Shown piece by piece: positions 19,845 to 27,862 of a stretch of DNA of 64,000 nt. Position 1 is the stretch's first letter. Each line of letters begins with the position of its first letter. The position numbers and the translations under genes are program-made. Source of the DNA: Polaromonas sp. (GTDB taxonomy: Bacteria > Pseudomonadota > Gammaproteobacteria > Burkholderiales > Burkholderiaceae_C); NCBI RefSeq assembly GCF_029945925.1, contig NZ_JAQSDN010000001.1:1-64000 (forward strand). Reading direction: 5' to 3'. The notes beneath the pieces were generated by a model. That model saw nothing but the letters and a program-made list of their open reading frames with translations. It did no database searches and had not been told where the DNA came from.

Positions 19845-20615
19845 TCAGCCGCGCTTGCGAATCAGCCGCACGCCGGGCATGCGGTCCAGGTCCTGGCTTT
19901 GCATGGCTTCGAGCAGGTTGCGCTGGGCGATGCGCGAGTGCTCGCGCATGATGGCTTCGGCACGCGCGCCTTCGCGCCGCTCAATGGCATCCAGCACCTG
20001 GCGGTGCTGGTCCTGCGCCACGATCAGCATGTCGCGCGCCTGCGGCGAATTGGCTTGCGCCACCACAAACCCCGAGGGTGAGGCAAAAGGCAGGTTGACG
20101 ACGCGTTCGAGTTCACGCGTGATCACCGTGCTGCCGGCCATCTCGCTGAGCAGGTTGTGAAAGCGCTGGTTCAGCGTGACGTATCGCAGGAAAGATTCGT
20201 CGTCGAGGGCCGGCTGGCTCAGCACGCCGTCGATCTGCCCGAGACAGGCGCGCGCCTCGGCCAGCAGCGCGCCAGCTACCCCGCGTTCGGACGCCAGCCG
20301 GGCTGACAGCCCTTCGAGCGTGCCGCGCAGTTCAATCGCTTCGGACACATCGCGCTCCGAAAACGTGCGCACGGCATAACCGCCATTGACCAGCCCTTCC
20401 AGCAGGCCCTCCTGCTCCAGCCGCATCAGCGCCGCGCGAATCGGCGTGCGCGACACCCCGAGCTTTTCAACAATGGCCAGTTCGGCAATACGCGCGCCGC
20501 CGGGCAGCTCGCCGGCCAGAATCATTTCACGCAGCCGCAGCTGCGCCTTGACGGTCTGGGAGGCGCCCGGCTCCTGCGCGTCAGCGGCGGCCAGGGAAGT
20601 GGTTTTGTCGTTCAT
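19845..20615 (-). CDS. vanR: GntR/FCD-family repressor of vanillate demethylase genes (VanR-like)
   Basis: A 256-residue GntR regulator. The winged helix-turn-helix (about residues 25-90) has LREMILAGELPGGARIAELAIVEKLGVSRTPIRAALMRLEQEGLL; the FCD effector domain follows with the metal-binding histidine region (NQRFHNLLSEMAG, QDQHRQVLDAI, EHSRIAQRN). It is divergent from vanAB, the classic arrangement for VanR, which represses vanAB until vanillate is present. Two matching ATGTATACA sites lie in the shared intergenic region. Confidence 0.88.
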   Translation of the reverse strand: MNDKTTSLAAADAQEPGASQTVKAQLRLREMILAGELPGGARIAELAIVEKLGVSRTPIRAALMRLEQEGLLEGLVNGGYAVRTFSERDVSEAIELRGTLEGLSARLASERGVAGALLAEARACLGQIDGVLSQPALDDESFLRYVTLNQRFHNLLSEMAGSTVITRELERVVNLPFASPSGFVVAQANSPQARDMLIVAQDQHRQVLDAIERREGARAEAIMREHSRIAQRNLLEAMQSQDLDRMPGVRLIRKRG

Positions 20616-20627
20616 CTGGATCTCTCA

Positions 20628-20636
20628 ATGTATACA
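20628..20636. promoter_or_regulatory. Candidate VanR operator 1 (ATGTATACA)
   Basis: ATGTATACA, preceded by TCA, 12 bp upstream of the vanR start. It matches the second site at 20702-20711 in the same context (TCAATGTATACA). A site this close to the start would allow autorepression. Confidence 0.6.
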
Positions 20637-20701
20637 GCAAAGACCTGTTCAGATTGAATTTTGCCCTATTCAACGTATATTTTGATAAATTGACAAGATC
20701 A

Positions 20702-20711
20702 ATGTATACAT
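20702..20711. promoter_or_regulatory. Candidate VanR operator 2 (ATGTATACAT)
   Basis: A perfect 10-bp palindrome ATGTATACAT, in the sequence TCAATGTATACATCA, about 110 bp upstream of vanA and just after a TTGACA hexamer at 20690-20695. With site 1 it forms a pair 74 bp apart, about seven helical turns. Confidence 0.62.
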
Positions 20712-20818
20712 CAATCTCGTTATTTTGCATAATCGCCGCCAGAACCACTGGCCGTTTGACGCGGCCGGTATCGCCAGAAACTTCCACCCCCACCTCCACA
20801 CCTCCACGGACAAGCGTC

Positions 20819-21874
20819 ATGTTTCCCAAAAACACCTGGTATGTTGCCTGCACCCCTTCCGAAATCGACGACAAGCCGCTGGGCCGGCAGATCTGCGGCG
20901 AGAAGATTGTTTTTTACCGCGGCCCCGAAGGCAAGGTCGTCGCGATGGACGATTTCTGCCCGCACCGCGGCGCGGCCCTGTCGCTGGGAACGGTCTGCGA
21001 AGGCAAGCTGGTCTGCGGCTACCACGGCCTGGTGATGGAATGTGACGGCAAGGTCGCCTCCATGCCCGGCCAGCGCGTGCAGGGTTTCCCGCGCAACCGC
21101 AGCTTCCCGGTGGTGGAACGCCACGGTTTCATCTGGGTCTGGACCGGCGACGAAAAACTGGCCGACGAAAGCAAAATTCCCCACCTCGACTGGGCCAACA
21201 ACCCCGAGTGGGCCTATGGCGGCGGCCTGTACCACATCCATTGCGATTACCGCCTGATGATCGACAACCTGATGGACCTGACCCACGAGACCTACGTCCA
21301 CACCACCAGCATCGGCCAGAAGGAAATCGACGAAACGCCGGTGAGCACCAAAACCGAGGGCGAGAGCGTGGTGACCAGCCGCTTCATGGAAAACGTGATG
21401 GCACCGCCCTTCTGGCGCGCCAACCTGCGCGCCAACAACCTGGCCGACGACGTGCCGGTGGACCGCTGGCAGGTCTGCCGCTTCTCGCCGCCCAGCCATG
21501 TCCTGATCGAAGTCGGCGTCGCCCACGCCGGCAAGGGCGGCTACAACGCTGACCCGAAAGACAAGGTCAGCAGCATCGTGGTGGACTTCATCACGCCCGA
21601 AACCGACACCTCGATGTGGTACTTCTGGGGCATGGCGCGCAACTTCAACCCGAAAGACAAGGCCCTCACCGCGCAGATCCGCGAGGGCCAGGGCAAGGTG
21701 TTTGCCGAAGACACCGCCGTGCTGGAAGCGCAGCAGCGCAACCTCACGCTGTTCCCGCAGCGCAAGCTGCTGATGCTCAACATCGACGCCGGCGGCGTGC
21801 AGTCGCGCCGCATCATCGACCGCCTCATCGCGCAGGAGCAGGCCCCGGCCCCAGCTCAACATCAGACCGCCTGA
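20819..21874 (+). CDS. vanA: Vanillate O-demethylase, oxygenase subunit
   Basis: A 351-residue Rieske non-heme iron oxygenase that demethylates vanillate to protocatechuate and formaldehyde. The [2Fe-2S] ligands are C47 and H49 (CPHRG) and C66 and H69 (CGYHG). The mononuclear iron region has IDNLMDLTHETYVHTTS. The N-terminus MFPKNTWYVACTPSEI is typical of VanA. The frame is open for 55 codons before the ATG at 20819, but that stretch is the regulatory region. VanB begins 2 bp after the stop. Confidence 0.95.
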   Translation: MFPKNTWYVACTPSEIDDKPLGRQICGEKIVFYRGPEGKVVAMDDFCPHRGAALSLGTVCEGKLVCGYHGLVMECDGKVASMPGQRVQGFPRNRSFPVVERHGFIWVWTGDEKLADESKIPHLDWANNPEWAYGGGLYHIHCDYRLMIDNLMDLTHETYVHTTSIGQKEIDETPVSTKTEGESVVTSRFMENVMAPPFWRANLRANNLADDVPVDRWQVCRFSPPSHVLIEVGVAHAGKGGYNADPKDKVSSIVVDFITPETDTSMWYFWGMARNFNPKDKALTAQIREGQGKVFAEDTAVLEAQQRNLTLFPQRKLLMLNIDAGGVQSRRIIDRLIAQEQAPAPAQHQTA

Positions 21875-21876
21875 CC

Positions 21877-22833
21877 ATGGACAGTCTTGAAGTCAGGGTC
21901 ATCCGAAAAACCATCGAAGCCGAGGGCATTACCAGCTTCGAGCTGGCCCGCGCCGACGGTGCGCCGCTGCCGGCCTTCAGCGCGGGCTCGCATGTCGATG
22001 TGCAGATTCCCGGCGGCTTGACGCGCCAGTATTCGCTGTGCAACGACGCCGTCGAGCAGCACCGTTACCGCATCGCCGTGCTGCGCGACCCCGCCTCGCG
22101 CGGCGGCTCCGCCGCCATGCACGAGGCCGTCAACGAAGGCGACCTGATCCGCATCAGCCCGCCCAAAAACCACTTCCCGCTGCAGCACGCGCCGCGCACG
22201 CTGCTGCTGGCCGGCGGCATCGGCGTGACGCCGTTGCTGAGCATGGCGCAGCGGCTGGCAGCCATCCATGCGGATTTCACCCTGCACTACTGCACCCGCT
22301 CGACCGAACGCACCGCGTTCCGCCAGGAGATCAGCGACTCGGCCTTTGCCGACAAGGTACGGTTCCACTTCGACGCGGGTCCTGCCGAACAAAAACTCGA
22401 CCTGCCGGCCGTGCTGGCCGGCGCCGCCCCCGAACACCAGCTGTATGTCTGCGGCCCCGCCGGTTTCATCACCCACGTGGTGGACAGCGCCAAAGCCAGC
22501 GGCTGGCGCAGCGAGCAGATCCACCTCGAGTATTTCGGCGCGGCGCCGCAGGACACGGCGGGCGACACCGGCTTTGAGGTGAAGATCGCCAGCACCGGCA
22601 AAAGCTACACGGTGGGTGCGGAGCAGAACATTGTGCAGGTGCTCAAGGGCCACGGCATCGAGATCCTGACCTCCTGCGAGCAAGGCGTCTGCGGCACCTG
22701 CATCACACGTGTGCTCGAAGGCGAGCCCGACCACCGCGACATGTACTTCACCGACGAGGAGAAGGCGAAGAACGACCAGTTCACGCCCTGCTGCTCGCGC
22801 GCCAAAAGCAAAACCCTGGTGCTGGACCTGTAG
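21877..22833 (+). CDS. vanB: Vanillate O-demethylase, reductase subunit
   Basis: A 318-residue reductase of the phthalate dioxygenase reductase type, passing electrons from NADH via flavin to VanA. Order of domains: flavin-binding (R50-QYS), NAD-binding (GGIGVTP at about 113-119 and CGPAG at 192-196), and a C-terminal plant-type [2Fe-2S] ferredoxin with C267, C272, C275 and C305 or C306. The start is 3 bases after the vanA stop, so the two are translated together. Confidence 0.95.
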   Translation: MDSLEVRVIRKTIEAEGITSFELARADGAPLPAFSAGSHVDVQIPGGLTRQYSLCNDAVEQHRYRIAVLRDPASRGGSAAMHEAVNEGDLIRISPPKNHFPLQHAPRTLLLAGGIGVTPLLSMAQRLAAIHADFTLHYCTRSTERTAFRQEISDSAFADKVRFHFDAGPAEQKLDLPAVLAGAAPEHQLYVCGPAGFITHVVDSAKASGWRSEQIHLEYFGAAPQDTAGDTGFEVKIASTGKSYTVGAEQNIVQVLKGHGIEILTSCEQGVCGTCITRVLEGEPDHRDMYFTDEEKAKNDQFTPCCSRAKSKTLVLDL

Positions 22834-22911
22834 ACCGGCCATCGGTCGCTGTGCCCTAATATCATTCACCTTCCCCTGCCCGATTTCAACGACCTCAAAG
22901 GAAAAAGAGAC

Positions 22912-24024
22912 ATGACCCAGCTCCCCGCCCGTTACGACCACGTTGGCAGTTTTCTGCGCCCCAAATATTTGCTGGAAGCCCGCGAGCAGAAGGCCAAGGG
23001 CGAGATCACGCCCGAGCAGCTGCGCAAGGTGGAAGACAAGGCCATCACCGAGATCGTCAGGTTCCAGGAAGACGTGGGCCTGAAAAGCATCACCGACGGC
23101 GAGTTCCGCCGCACCTACTTCCACATTGACTTCCTCGAGCAGATCGGCGGCGTGAAGACCGACATTCCGGTCACCATCATCCGGCCCGACGGCACGCAGG
23201 AGCTGGCTCCGCCGGTGATGCGCGTGATCGACAAGGTGCGCCACGTCAAGGACATCCAGCTCGCCGACTTCCAGTACCTCAAGAGCCAGGTGAGCGCGGG
23301 CAACACGCCCAAGGTGACCATCCCGTCGCCCACCATGCTGCACTTCCGCGGCGGCCGTGCCGGCATCAGCCGCGAAGCCTACCCCGAGCTCGACCCCCAG
23401 TTTTATGACGACGTGGCCAAGGCCTACGGCGACGAGCTGCGCAGCCTGGCTGCCGCCGGCTGCACCTATGTGCAGATGGACGACACCAACCTCGCCTACC
23501 TGTGCGACACCAAGATGCGCGAAGCCGCCCGCCAGCGCGGCGACGACCCCGACGAGCTGCCGCACCGTTACGCCACCTTCATCAACAAGGTGGTGGCGCA
23601 AAAGCCCGAAGGCATGCTGCTGGCCATGCACCTGTGCCGCGGTAACTTCAAGAGCACCCACGCCGCCGCCGGCAACTACGAACCCGTGGCCGAGGCGCTG
23701 CTCAAGGAAATGAACCTGGACGCCTACTTCATGGAGTACGACGACGACCGCTCCGGCGACTTCAAGCCCCTGCGTTTCCTGCCCAAAGGCAAAACCGTGG
23801 TGCTGGGCCTGGTGACCACCAAGTTCGGCACGCTGGAAAGCAAGGACGACCTGAAACGCCGCATCGAGGAAGCCGCGAAATACGCGCCGCTGGATCAGCT
23901 GGCCCTGTCACCGCAGTGCGGTTTCAGCAGCACCGTGCACGGCAACGACATCGCAGTGGAAGCGCAGCGCGCCAAGCTGCGCCTGGTGATCGAGACGGCG
24001 CAGGAGGTGTGGGGTACCACCTGA
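22912..24024 (+). CDS. Cobalamin-independent methionine synthase (MetE) C-terminal-domain-like methyltransferase
   Basis: A 370-residue protein of the MetE C-terminal-domain family (COG0620-like). All four zinc ligands of MetE appear to be kept: H240 and C242 (MHLCRGN), E275 (YFMEYDD) and C336 (SPQCGFSST). It lacks the N-terminal half of true MetE (about 750 residues). The gene follows vanB by 78 bp on the same strand and ends at a strong terminator, so it is probably part of the van operon. Stand-alone members move methyl groups between thiols and other carriers, and a link to methyl-group handling during demethylation is plausible but not shown. Confidence 0.85.
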   Translation: MTQLPARYDHVGSFLRPKYLLEAREQKAKGEITPEQLRKVEDKAITEIVRFQEDVGLKSITDGEFRRTYFHIDFLEQIGGVKTDIPVTIIRPDGTQELAPPVMRVIDKVRHVKDIQLADFQYLKSQVSAGNTPKVTIPSPTMLHFRGGRAGISREAYPELDPQFYDDVAKAYGDELRSLAAAGCTYVQMDDTNLAYLCDTKMREAARQRGDDPDELPHRYATFINKVVAQKPEGMLLAMHLCRGNFKSTHAAAGNYEPVAEALLKEMNLDAYFMEYDDDRSGDFKPLRFLPKGKTVVLGLVTTKFGTLESKDDLKRRIEEAAKYAPLDQLALSPQCGFSSTVHGNDIAVEAQRAKLRLVIETAQEVWGTT

Positions 24025-24045
24025 ACCACGCGCCCAGCTGCTGAA

Positions 24046-24071
24046 AAGCCGCCTCGCAGGCGGCTTTTTTT
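24046..24071 (+). terminator. Intrinsic terminator of the van operon
   Basis: A perfect 8-bp stem AAGCCGCC/GGCGGCTT with a five-base loop (TCGCA) is followed by a T run. It starts 22 bp after the stop codon of the MetE-like gene. Confidence 0.93.
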
Positions 24072-24074
24072 ATG

Positions 24075-24135
24075 CCAAATCGGTCCATAGCCCAGTAAAT
24101 ACGGGCGCAAGCAGCTATCAAATAATGAGCAGATC
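24075..24135 (+). repeat. Dispersed intergenic repeat, copy 3
   Basis: CCAAATCGGTCCATAGCCC, then GGGCGCAAGCAGCTATCAAA and TAATGAGCAGATC. One of the closest copies to the consensus. It lies between the van terminator and the convergent toxin gene. Confidence 0.87.
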
Positions 24136-24179
24136 GCGACCCTAACCCCCCGGATTCGGGTCAGTGACCTCCATGTATT

Positions 24180-24902
24180 TCATGCTGAAAGCGTTGACAG
24201 TTCGCGCAATGTATTTGCGAGCGGTCTGGCGCGCTGCTGGCTGAAAGTGTCACCCGGTAAATGGCCTGACAGGGCTTGTTCGAACTCGGGATTGGCAAAC
24301 AGCGCTGCGAATTCTGCCGCCAGGTAGGCGCGCAGTTCAGGCGCTGCGGCACGGCACTCGCCCAGCAGTTCGGGCCGCCGGTCTGCCACGGTGATGATGT
24401 CTTCAAGATCATGGCTACCCAGAAAGTCTGGCCTGCCATCGGCGTCTTTGCCCCGGTCCTTGAACGCCTCCAACTTGGTGCCAATAAAAACCGGGGCGCC
24501 AATGAGCCGGATGTTCATGCCGCTTGGCAATGTGACCAATTCTGCAGTCTGCAGGGCCAATGGATACCAGCGGTTGGCAAAGCCCAGGATGTCCTTGACC
24601 ATGGGCATCAAGTCAAGCGTGACGTTTTTATAGACCCACCGGCAAATGGGTGCATTGGGCCGCATGTCGTTGCTGAAGCCCTGAGCGCGGACTTGCTTCT
24701 CTATCGCGTGGTAGTCATGCACCGTCAACGCTTGCGCAACGATGTCAACGTCTTCGGTGATGCGGATACGGTCGGGCCGGTCTTGCGTCAACAACAGGCC
24801 CGTAGCGCAACCGCCCACAAAGATCACACGCTCACGTACCGGGCCCAAGGCAAGTGCCACCAGCTCCAGAATGGCCAGATTGGGGTTGCTGAAGGCTGCC
24901 AT
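24180..24902 (-). CDS. Nucleotidyltransferase-fold toxin candidate (AbiEii/MenT-like), pair 1
   Basis: A 240-residue protein with a nucleotidyltransferase core: the GG motif FVGGCATGLLLTQ (residues 28-40), the double Asp of TEDVD (D51 and D53) and a third Asp at D96 (VTLDLMP). This is the catalytic triad of the polymerase-beta fold found in AbiEii-type toxins. Its start overlaps the stop of the upstream gene by one base (ATGA), typical of a toxin-antitoxin pair. It differs from the canonical AbiEii at 26388 (no KGA motif; shorter). An antibiotic-type nucleotidyltransferase is an alternative, but the coupled wHTH-like partner favours toxin-antitoxin. Confidence 0.72.
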   Translation of the reverse strand: MAAFSNPNLAILELVALALGPVRERVIFVGGCATGLLLTQDRPDRIRITEDVDIVAQALTVHDYHAIEKQVRAQGFSNDMRPNAPICRWVYKNVTLDLMPMVKDILGFANRWYPLALQTAELVTLPSGMNIRLIGAPVFIGTKLEAFKDRGKDADGRPDFLGSHDLEDIITVADRRPELLGECRAAAPELRAYLAAEFAALFANPEFEQALSGHLPGDTFSQQRARPLANTLRELSTLSA

Positions 24903-25456
24903 CAGCTCAACCTTTCTTCCAGCAGCTTGCGGGCCATTTCGCGTTCGCGCGCCTGGCCTATGCGCAGCGCGTCAAACAAGGCCAGCAACTCGTACAAAGC
25001 AGGGTCCTGCGCTGCGGCCAAGGGCAACTTGGGGTACAGAGGCAGCAGCGCACTGCCGCGCACCGGGCCGTCTGCATGGGGCCACACGGGCGGCGTCTCA
25101 TCAGCAAACAGCACTTTGGACTTGAGCGGCTCCACACCATAGGCCGTAGGAAAACCCATGGTGATCTCGCCCCTTACCGCAGGAAAAAAATAAGGCGCGC
25201 CGTGCAACACCATGGGCCTGAAAGCCGCCAGTACCAGCGTGGGGACGTCATTAACCTCAGCCAACAGACGCGCACCACTGAGCCGCGCCATGCAGGCGTG
25301 GGCTTCAAACTGCGACATGTGCATGACCAGCGCCAGCGCTGTGTAGGGCAGCTTTTGCCCCGCCAGACACACCAGCTTGAACGCCATGGCCAAGTCTTGC
25401 GGCTTCAGCGACCACTGCGCATGGCCAAGGCGGGATTTGATTCCAGATGAGCTCAT
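24902..25456 (-). CDS. Probable antitoxin / winged-helix regulator, pair 1
   Basis: A 184-residue protein I do not recognise by name. Its N-terminal third (WSLKPQDLAMAFKLVCLAGQ, YTALALVMHMSQFEAHACMA) looks like a winged-helix DNA-binding domain of the kind found next to nucleotidyltransferase toxins. The start at 25456 is preferred to one 13 codons upstream because it has AAGG at the right distance and leaves the CAATATGCAT boxes outside the gene. It is translationally coupled to the nucleotidyltransferase gene. By analogy with AbiEi it would bind its own promoter and counter the partner; this is inferred from the operon layout. Confidence 0.65.
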   Translation of the reverse strand: MSSSGIKSRLGHAQWSLKPQDLAMAFKLVCLAGQKLPYTALALVMHMSQFEAHACMARLSGARLLAEVNDVPTLVLAAFRPMVLHGAPYFFPAVRGEITMGFPTAYGVEPLKSKVLFADETPPVWPHADGPVRGSALLPLYPKLPLAAAQDPALYELLALFDALRIGQAREREMARKLLEERLS

Positions 25457-25471
25457 TGACGACCTTGTATT

Positions 25472-25549
25472 CAATATGCATACAGAATATGCCATGAATA
25501 ATTTAAAAATTCAACAATAAAATCACGATTGTTTGCAATATGCATATTG
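25472..25549. promoter_or_regulatory. Twin CAATATGCAT operator boxes of toxin-antitoxin pair 1
   Basis: CAATATGCATACAG at 25472-25485 and a perfect 14-bp palindrome CAATATGCATATTG at 25536-25549 lie upstream of the start chosen for pair 1. The region is markedly AT-rich. Paired boxes 64 bp apart in front of a toxin-antitoxin operon suggest autoregulation by the first gene's product. The rest of the gap up to 25778 holds one dispersed repeat and no evident gene. Confidence 0.58.
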
Positions 25550-25613
25550 CTATACAAGTTCTCAGCAGCCCAAAAACCAGCAAAAACCACACGCAGCACG
25601 AAACCAAAGATTG

Positions 25614-25672
25614 AATCGGGCTCCATCCCAATAACCACGGACGCAAGCAGCTATGCCTTTAATAGCAAATCA
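25614..25672 (+). repeat. Dispersed intergenic repeat, copy 4
   Basis: AATCGGGCTCCATCCCAATA, then GGACGCAAGCAGCTATGCC and TTTAATAGCAAATCAT. The GCTAT/ATAGC dyad is kept although the spacer differs. It lies upstream of the thioredoxin-like gene. Confidence 0.82.
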
Positions 25673-25778
25673 TGCGCCGTGCGCAAGCCCGCAGCCCCGC
25701 CGGCGCCTCACCTTGCCGCTGCCGGGCTTCCCGCAGCGGTGGTACAGGCCAGCAAGGCCTGGACGATACTCGGACCAC

Positions 25779-26333
25779 ATGCCAAACACCCTGATCACCC
25801 GCTTCGCCGCGCACCTACGCACCCACTGGAAAAGCCATCTGCTGCAACTGGCCCTGCTGGTGGCCATCGTGGTCGCGGCGCAGACCTGGCAGACGCGGCA
25901 TGTGCCGGCCGGGCCGGCGCCCGATCTGGCCATCAGCGTTCTGCAGCCCGACGGCACGACGATCAGCACCACACTGGCCCAGTGGCGCCAGGCCCACCCC
26001 GGCCAGCCCGTCGCCCTGCACTTCTGGGCCGAGTGGTGCCCCATCTGCCGCGCCGAGGAAAGCAGTGTCACCCGGCTGGCGCAGGACTGGCCGGTGCTCA
26101 CCGTGGCCATGCAGTCCGGACCGGCCGCCAAGGTCGGGCAGGTGCTGCAGCAGCGCCAGCTGCCCTGGCAAACGGCCATCGATACGCAGGGCGAACTGAC
26201 GCGCGCCTTCGGCTTCCAGTCGGTGCCCTCTTTTGTGGTGATTGACGGGCAAGGCCGGCTGCGCGGCGCCAGCGCCGGCTACACCACCGAACTGGGCATG
26301 CGTCTGCGCCTGTGGTGGGTCAGGCTGTTCTGA
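25779..26333 (+). CDS. Membrane-anchored thioredoxin-like protein (ScsD/TlpA type)
   Basis: A 184-residue protein with one N-terminal membrane segment (LLQLALLVAIVVAAQ, residues 21-35) and a periplasmic thioredoxin fold. The redox motif is WCPIC (C87 and C90) in HFWAEWCPICRAEESS, and the cis-proline is in FQSVPSFVVIDGQG. This matches suppressor-of-copper-sensitivity protein D and similar anchored disulfide reductases. The frame is open before the ATG at 25779, but that region carries a repeat. It sits between two toxin-antitoxin pairs without obvious functional partners and ends at a palindrome. Confidence 0.85.
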   Translation: MPNTLITRFAAHLRTHWKSHLLQLALLVAIVVAAQTWQTRHVPAGPAPDLAISVLQPDGTTISTTLAQWRQAHPGQPVALHFWAEWCPICRAEESSVTRLAQDWPVLTVAMQSGPAAKVGQVLQQRQLPWQTAIDTQGELTRAFGFQSVPSFVVIDGQGRLRGASAGYTTELGMRLRLWWVRLF

Positions 26334-26353
26334 GCCTGCCCTCGTCGCCGGGT

Positions 26354-26378
26354 TTGAGGTCACATGTTGTGACCTCAA
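26354..26378. terminator. Perfect hairpin between convergent genes, probable bidirectional terminator
   Basis: TTGAGGTCACA and TGTGACCTCAA form a perfect 11-bp stem with a 3-base loop. It lies between the ends of the thioredoxin-like gene (26333) and the AbiEii gene (26388). A long T run is lacking, so termination strength is uncertain; an operator is less likely because no gene starts here. Confidence 0.6.
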
Positions 26379-26387
26379 GCGCTGCCC

Positions 26388-27248
26388 TCACACCATCAAC
26401 GCCGCTTGCTGCAATGCAGGCTGCAGCCTGACACGCAACAAAACAAGCAGTTCTGGCAGCGGCACTGCCACCAACTGATTCTTGTTCAGAAAAGCCCGCC
26501 AAAGCGCCTGGCGCGATGTATCAAGGGCAAACTCATCGCTCAACCCGATAGGCAATTCGGTCGGTACGAGCGTGGCGCGACGGTTGAAGGTGGCAGCAAT
26601 GGCCGTTGCCAGGATGTCCGCATCCAGCACCTCGCGCTGCAGCAACACCGACAAGTCCAGGTAGTCTTTCAGCCGGCTGTTGGTCATGCCCAGCAAGGTG
26701 ATGGCGTGGAGCTTTTCGGCAATGACGGTGTACACCGGGTAGGTTTGCAGGCTTGGTGCCGGAAAGTCATCAAGCAGCACCGGGTAGCTGGCCCTGACGG
26801 GACCGGGCGTCACCGCGTCGCCAAAGCCGACATCCACCTGCGTCTTCACGCGCGCACCCGCGAGCTCTGCACTGATGAGCACGCGTGCGCCTGCGTAGCC
26901 GGCCTCCTTGCGAATCTCTTCCGCAGTCACGCTGTCCGGGTCAAAGCGGATGCCGTCCTCATCCACCACCGAGACGATGTCCCTGAACGTCTGCTCAATC
27001 GAAGGAAGGTCGCTGGCGCCAAAGCCCAGCAGGTCAACATCCCGCGTGGGCCGATGCGGCATGTCGTACCAGAGTGTGAAGAGCATCGCGCCCTTGAGCA
27101 AAAAGCGCTCGGCGTGTGCGGACTGGCTCAGGCGGTACAGCAGGCGCTCCAGCGCATAACGAACCAGAACGCCATTGAAGTCCGATTGCTCGGCCTTCGC
27201 CACATTCAGCAGGCGCGCGCGTACCGAGGCAGCCAGATCCTTGCTCAC
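26388..27248 (-). CDS. abiEii: AbiEii-type nucleotidyltransferase toxin, pair 2
   Basis: A 286-residue canonical AbiEii/AbiGii family protein. Visible motifs are FLLKGAMLFTLW (residues 49-60) and RPTRDVDLLG with D70 and D72, a third Asp in KTQVDVGFGD (D139), and the late VIAEKLHAITLLG lysine motif. AbiE systems are Type IV toxin-antitoxin modules that can abort phage infection; the toxin is a bacteriostatic nucleotidyltransferase. It begins at GTG, overlapping the antitoxin stop by 4 bp (GTGA), so synthesis is coupled. Confidence 0.9.
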   Translation of the reverse strand: MSKDLAASVRARLLNVAKAEQSDFNGVLVRYALERLLYRLSQSAHAERFLLKGAMLFTLWYDMPHRPTRDVDLLGFGASDLPSIEQTFRDIVSVVDEDGIRFDPDSVTAEEIRKEAGYAGARVLISAELAGARVKTQVDVGFGDAVTPGPVRASYPVLLDDFPAPSLQTYPVYTVIAEKLHAITLLGMTNSRLKDYLDLSVLLQREVLDADILATAIAATFNRRATLVPTELPIGLSDEFALDTSRQALWRAFLNKNQLVAVPLPELLVLLRVRLQPALQQAALMV

Positions 27249-27850
27249 TCGATCGCCTCGAGGTAAGGGCGCATCACGTTGGCCACGCGGCAGACCTTTG
27301 CGAAGTGCCAGAGCTCATCGGCCGAGGCTTTTTTCTGCGCACGCGCATCACGCAGCGCCTCCAGCGCCACGTCGAGGCCGATCTTGTTGCGGTGCTTGAA
27401 GCAGTCGGCCACGGTTTTGGCCACACCGTACACCTTCAGGGACACCTGGTCGCGCTCAAAAACCTCTATGCCTGCTGCATAAGCCGCGCCGGTGGACTGA
27501 ATCATCTTCACCGGCGGGTAATCGATTTTGGGCACATGGCTGCCACGCGGCATGGCGATCCAGACCTGGCGCGGCAGTTGCGTCGTGATGCCGTGGAACT
27601 GCAACGCGGTGAGCAGGCAAAACACCGCCTGCGGCACCTTGGCCGCGATGGTGGCCAGGCTTTCGTGCTCGGATGCGGGGGTGCCCGGCAGCCGGTACAG
27701 GCCGCGGCCCACTTTTTCGAGTTGGCCGCTGGCAGTCAGCCGCGTCAGCGTCACCCGCGCGGCACCCGTTTCCTTCAGGTCGCCGGGGCGCAGCATGCCC
27801 TTCTGGCGCGCCAGATCAAGGATGCGTTGGCTATGCGTGTCGGTGGGCAT
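27245..27850 (-). CDS. abiEi: AbiEi-type antitoxin and autoregulator, pair 2
   Basis: A 201-residue protein. The N-terminal winged-helix domain is clear: ILDLARQKGMLRPGDLKETG, then VTLTRLTASGQLEKVGRGLYRL. The C-terminal domain (TALQFHGITTQLPRQVWIAMPRG onward, ending in DVALEALRDARAQKKASADELWHFA) is the AbiEi antitoxin domain. In AbiE the antitoxin represses its own promoter by binding inverted repeats and blocks the toxin. A 48-bp two-tier palindrome lies just upstream. Confidence 0.92.
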   Translation of the reverse strand: MPTDTHSQRILDLARQKGMLRPGDLKETGAARVTLTRLTASGQLEKVGRGLYRLPGTPASEHESLATIAAKVPQAVFCLLTALQFHGITTQLPRQVWIAMPRGSHVPKIDYPPVKMIQSTGAAYAAGIEVFERDQVSLKVYGVAKTVADCFKHRNKIGLDVALEALRDARAQKKASADELWHFAKVCRVANVMRPYLEAIE

Positions 27851-27862
27851 GGTGATGCAGTA

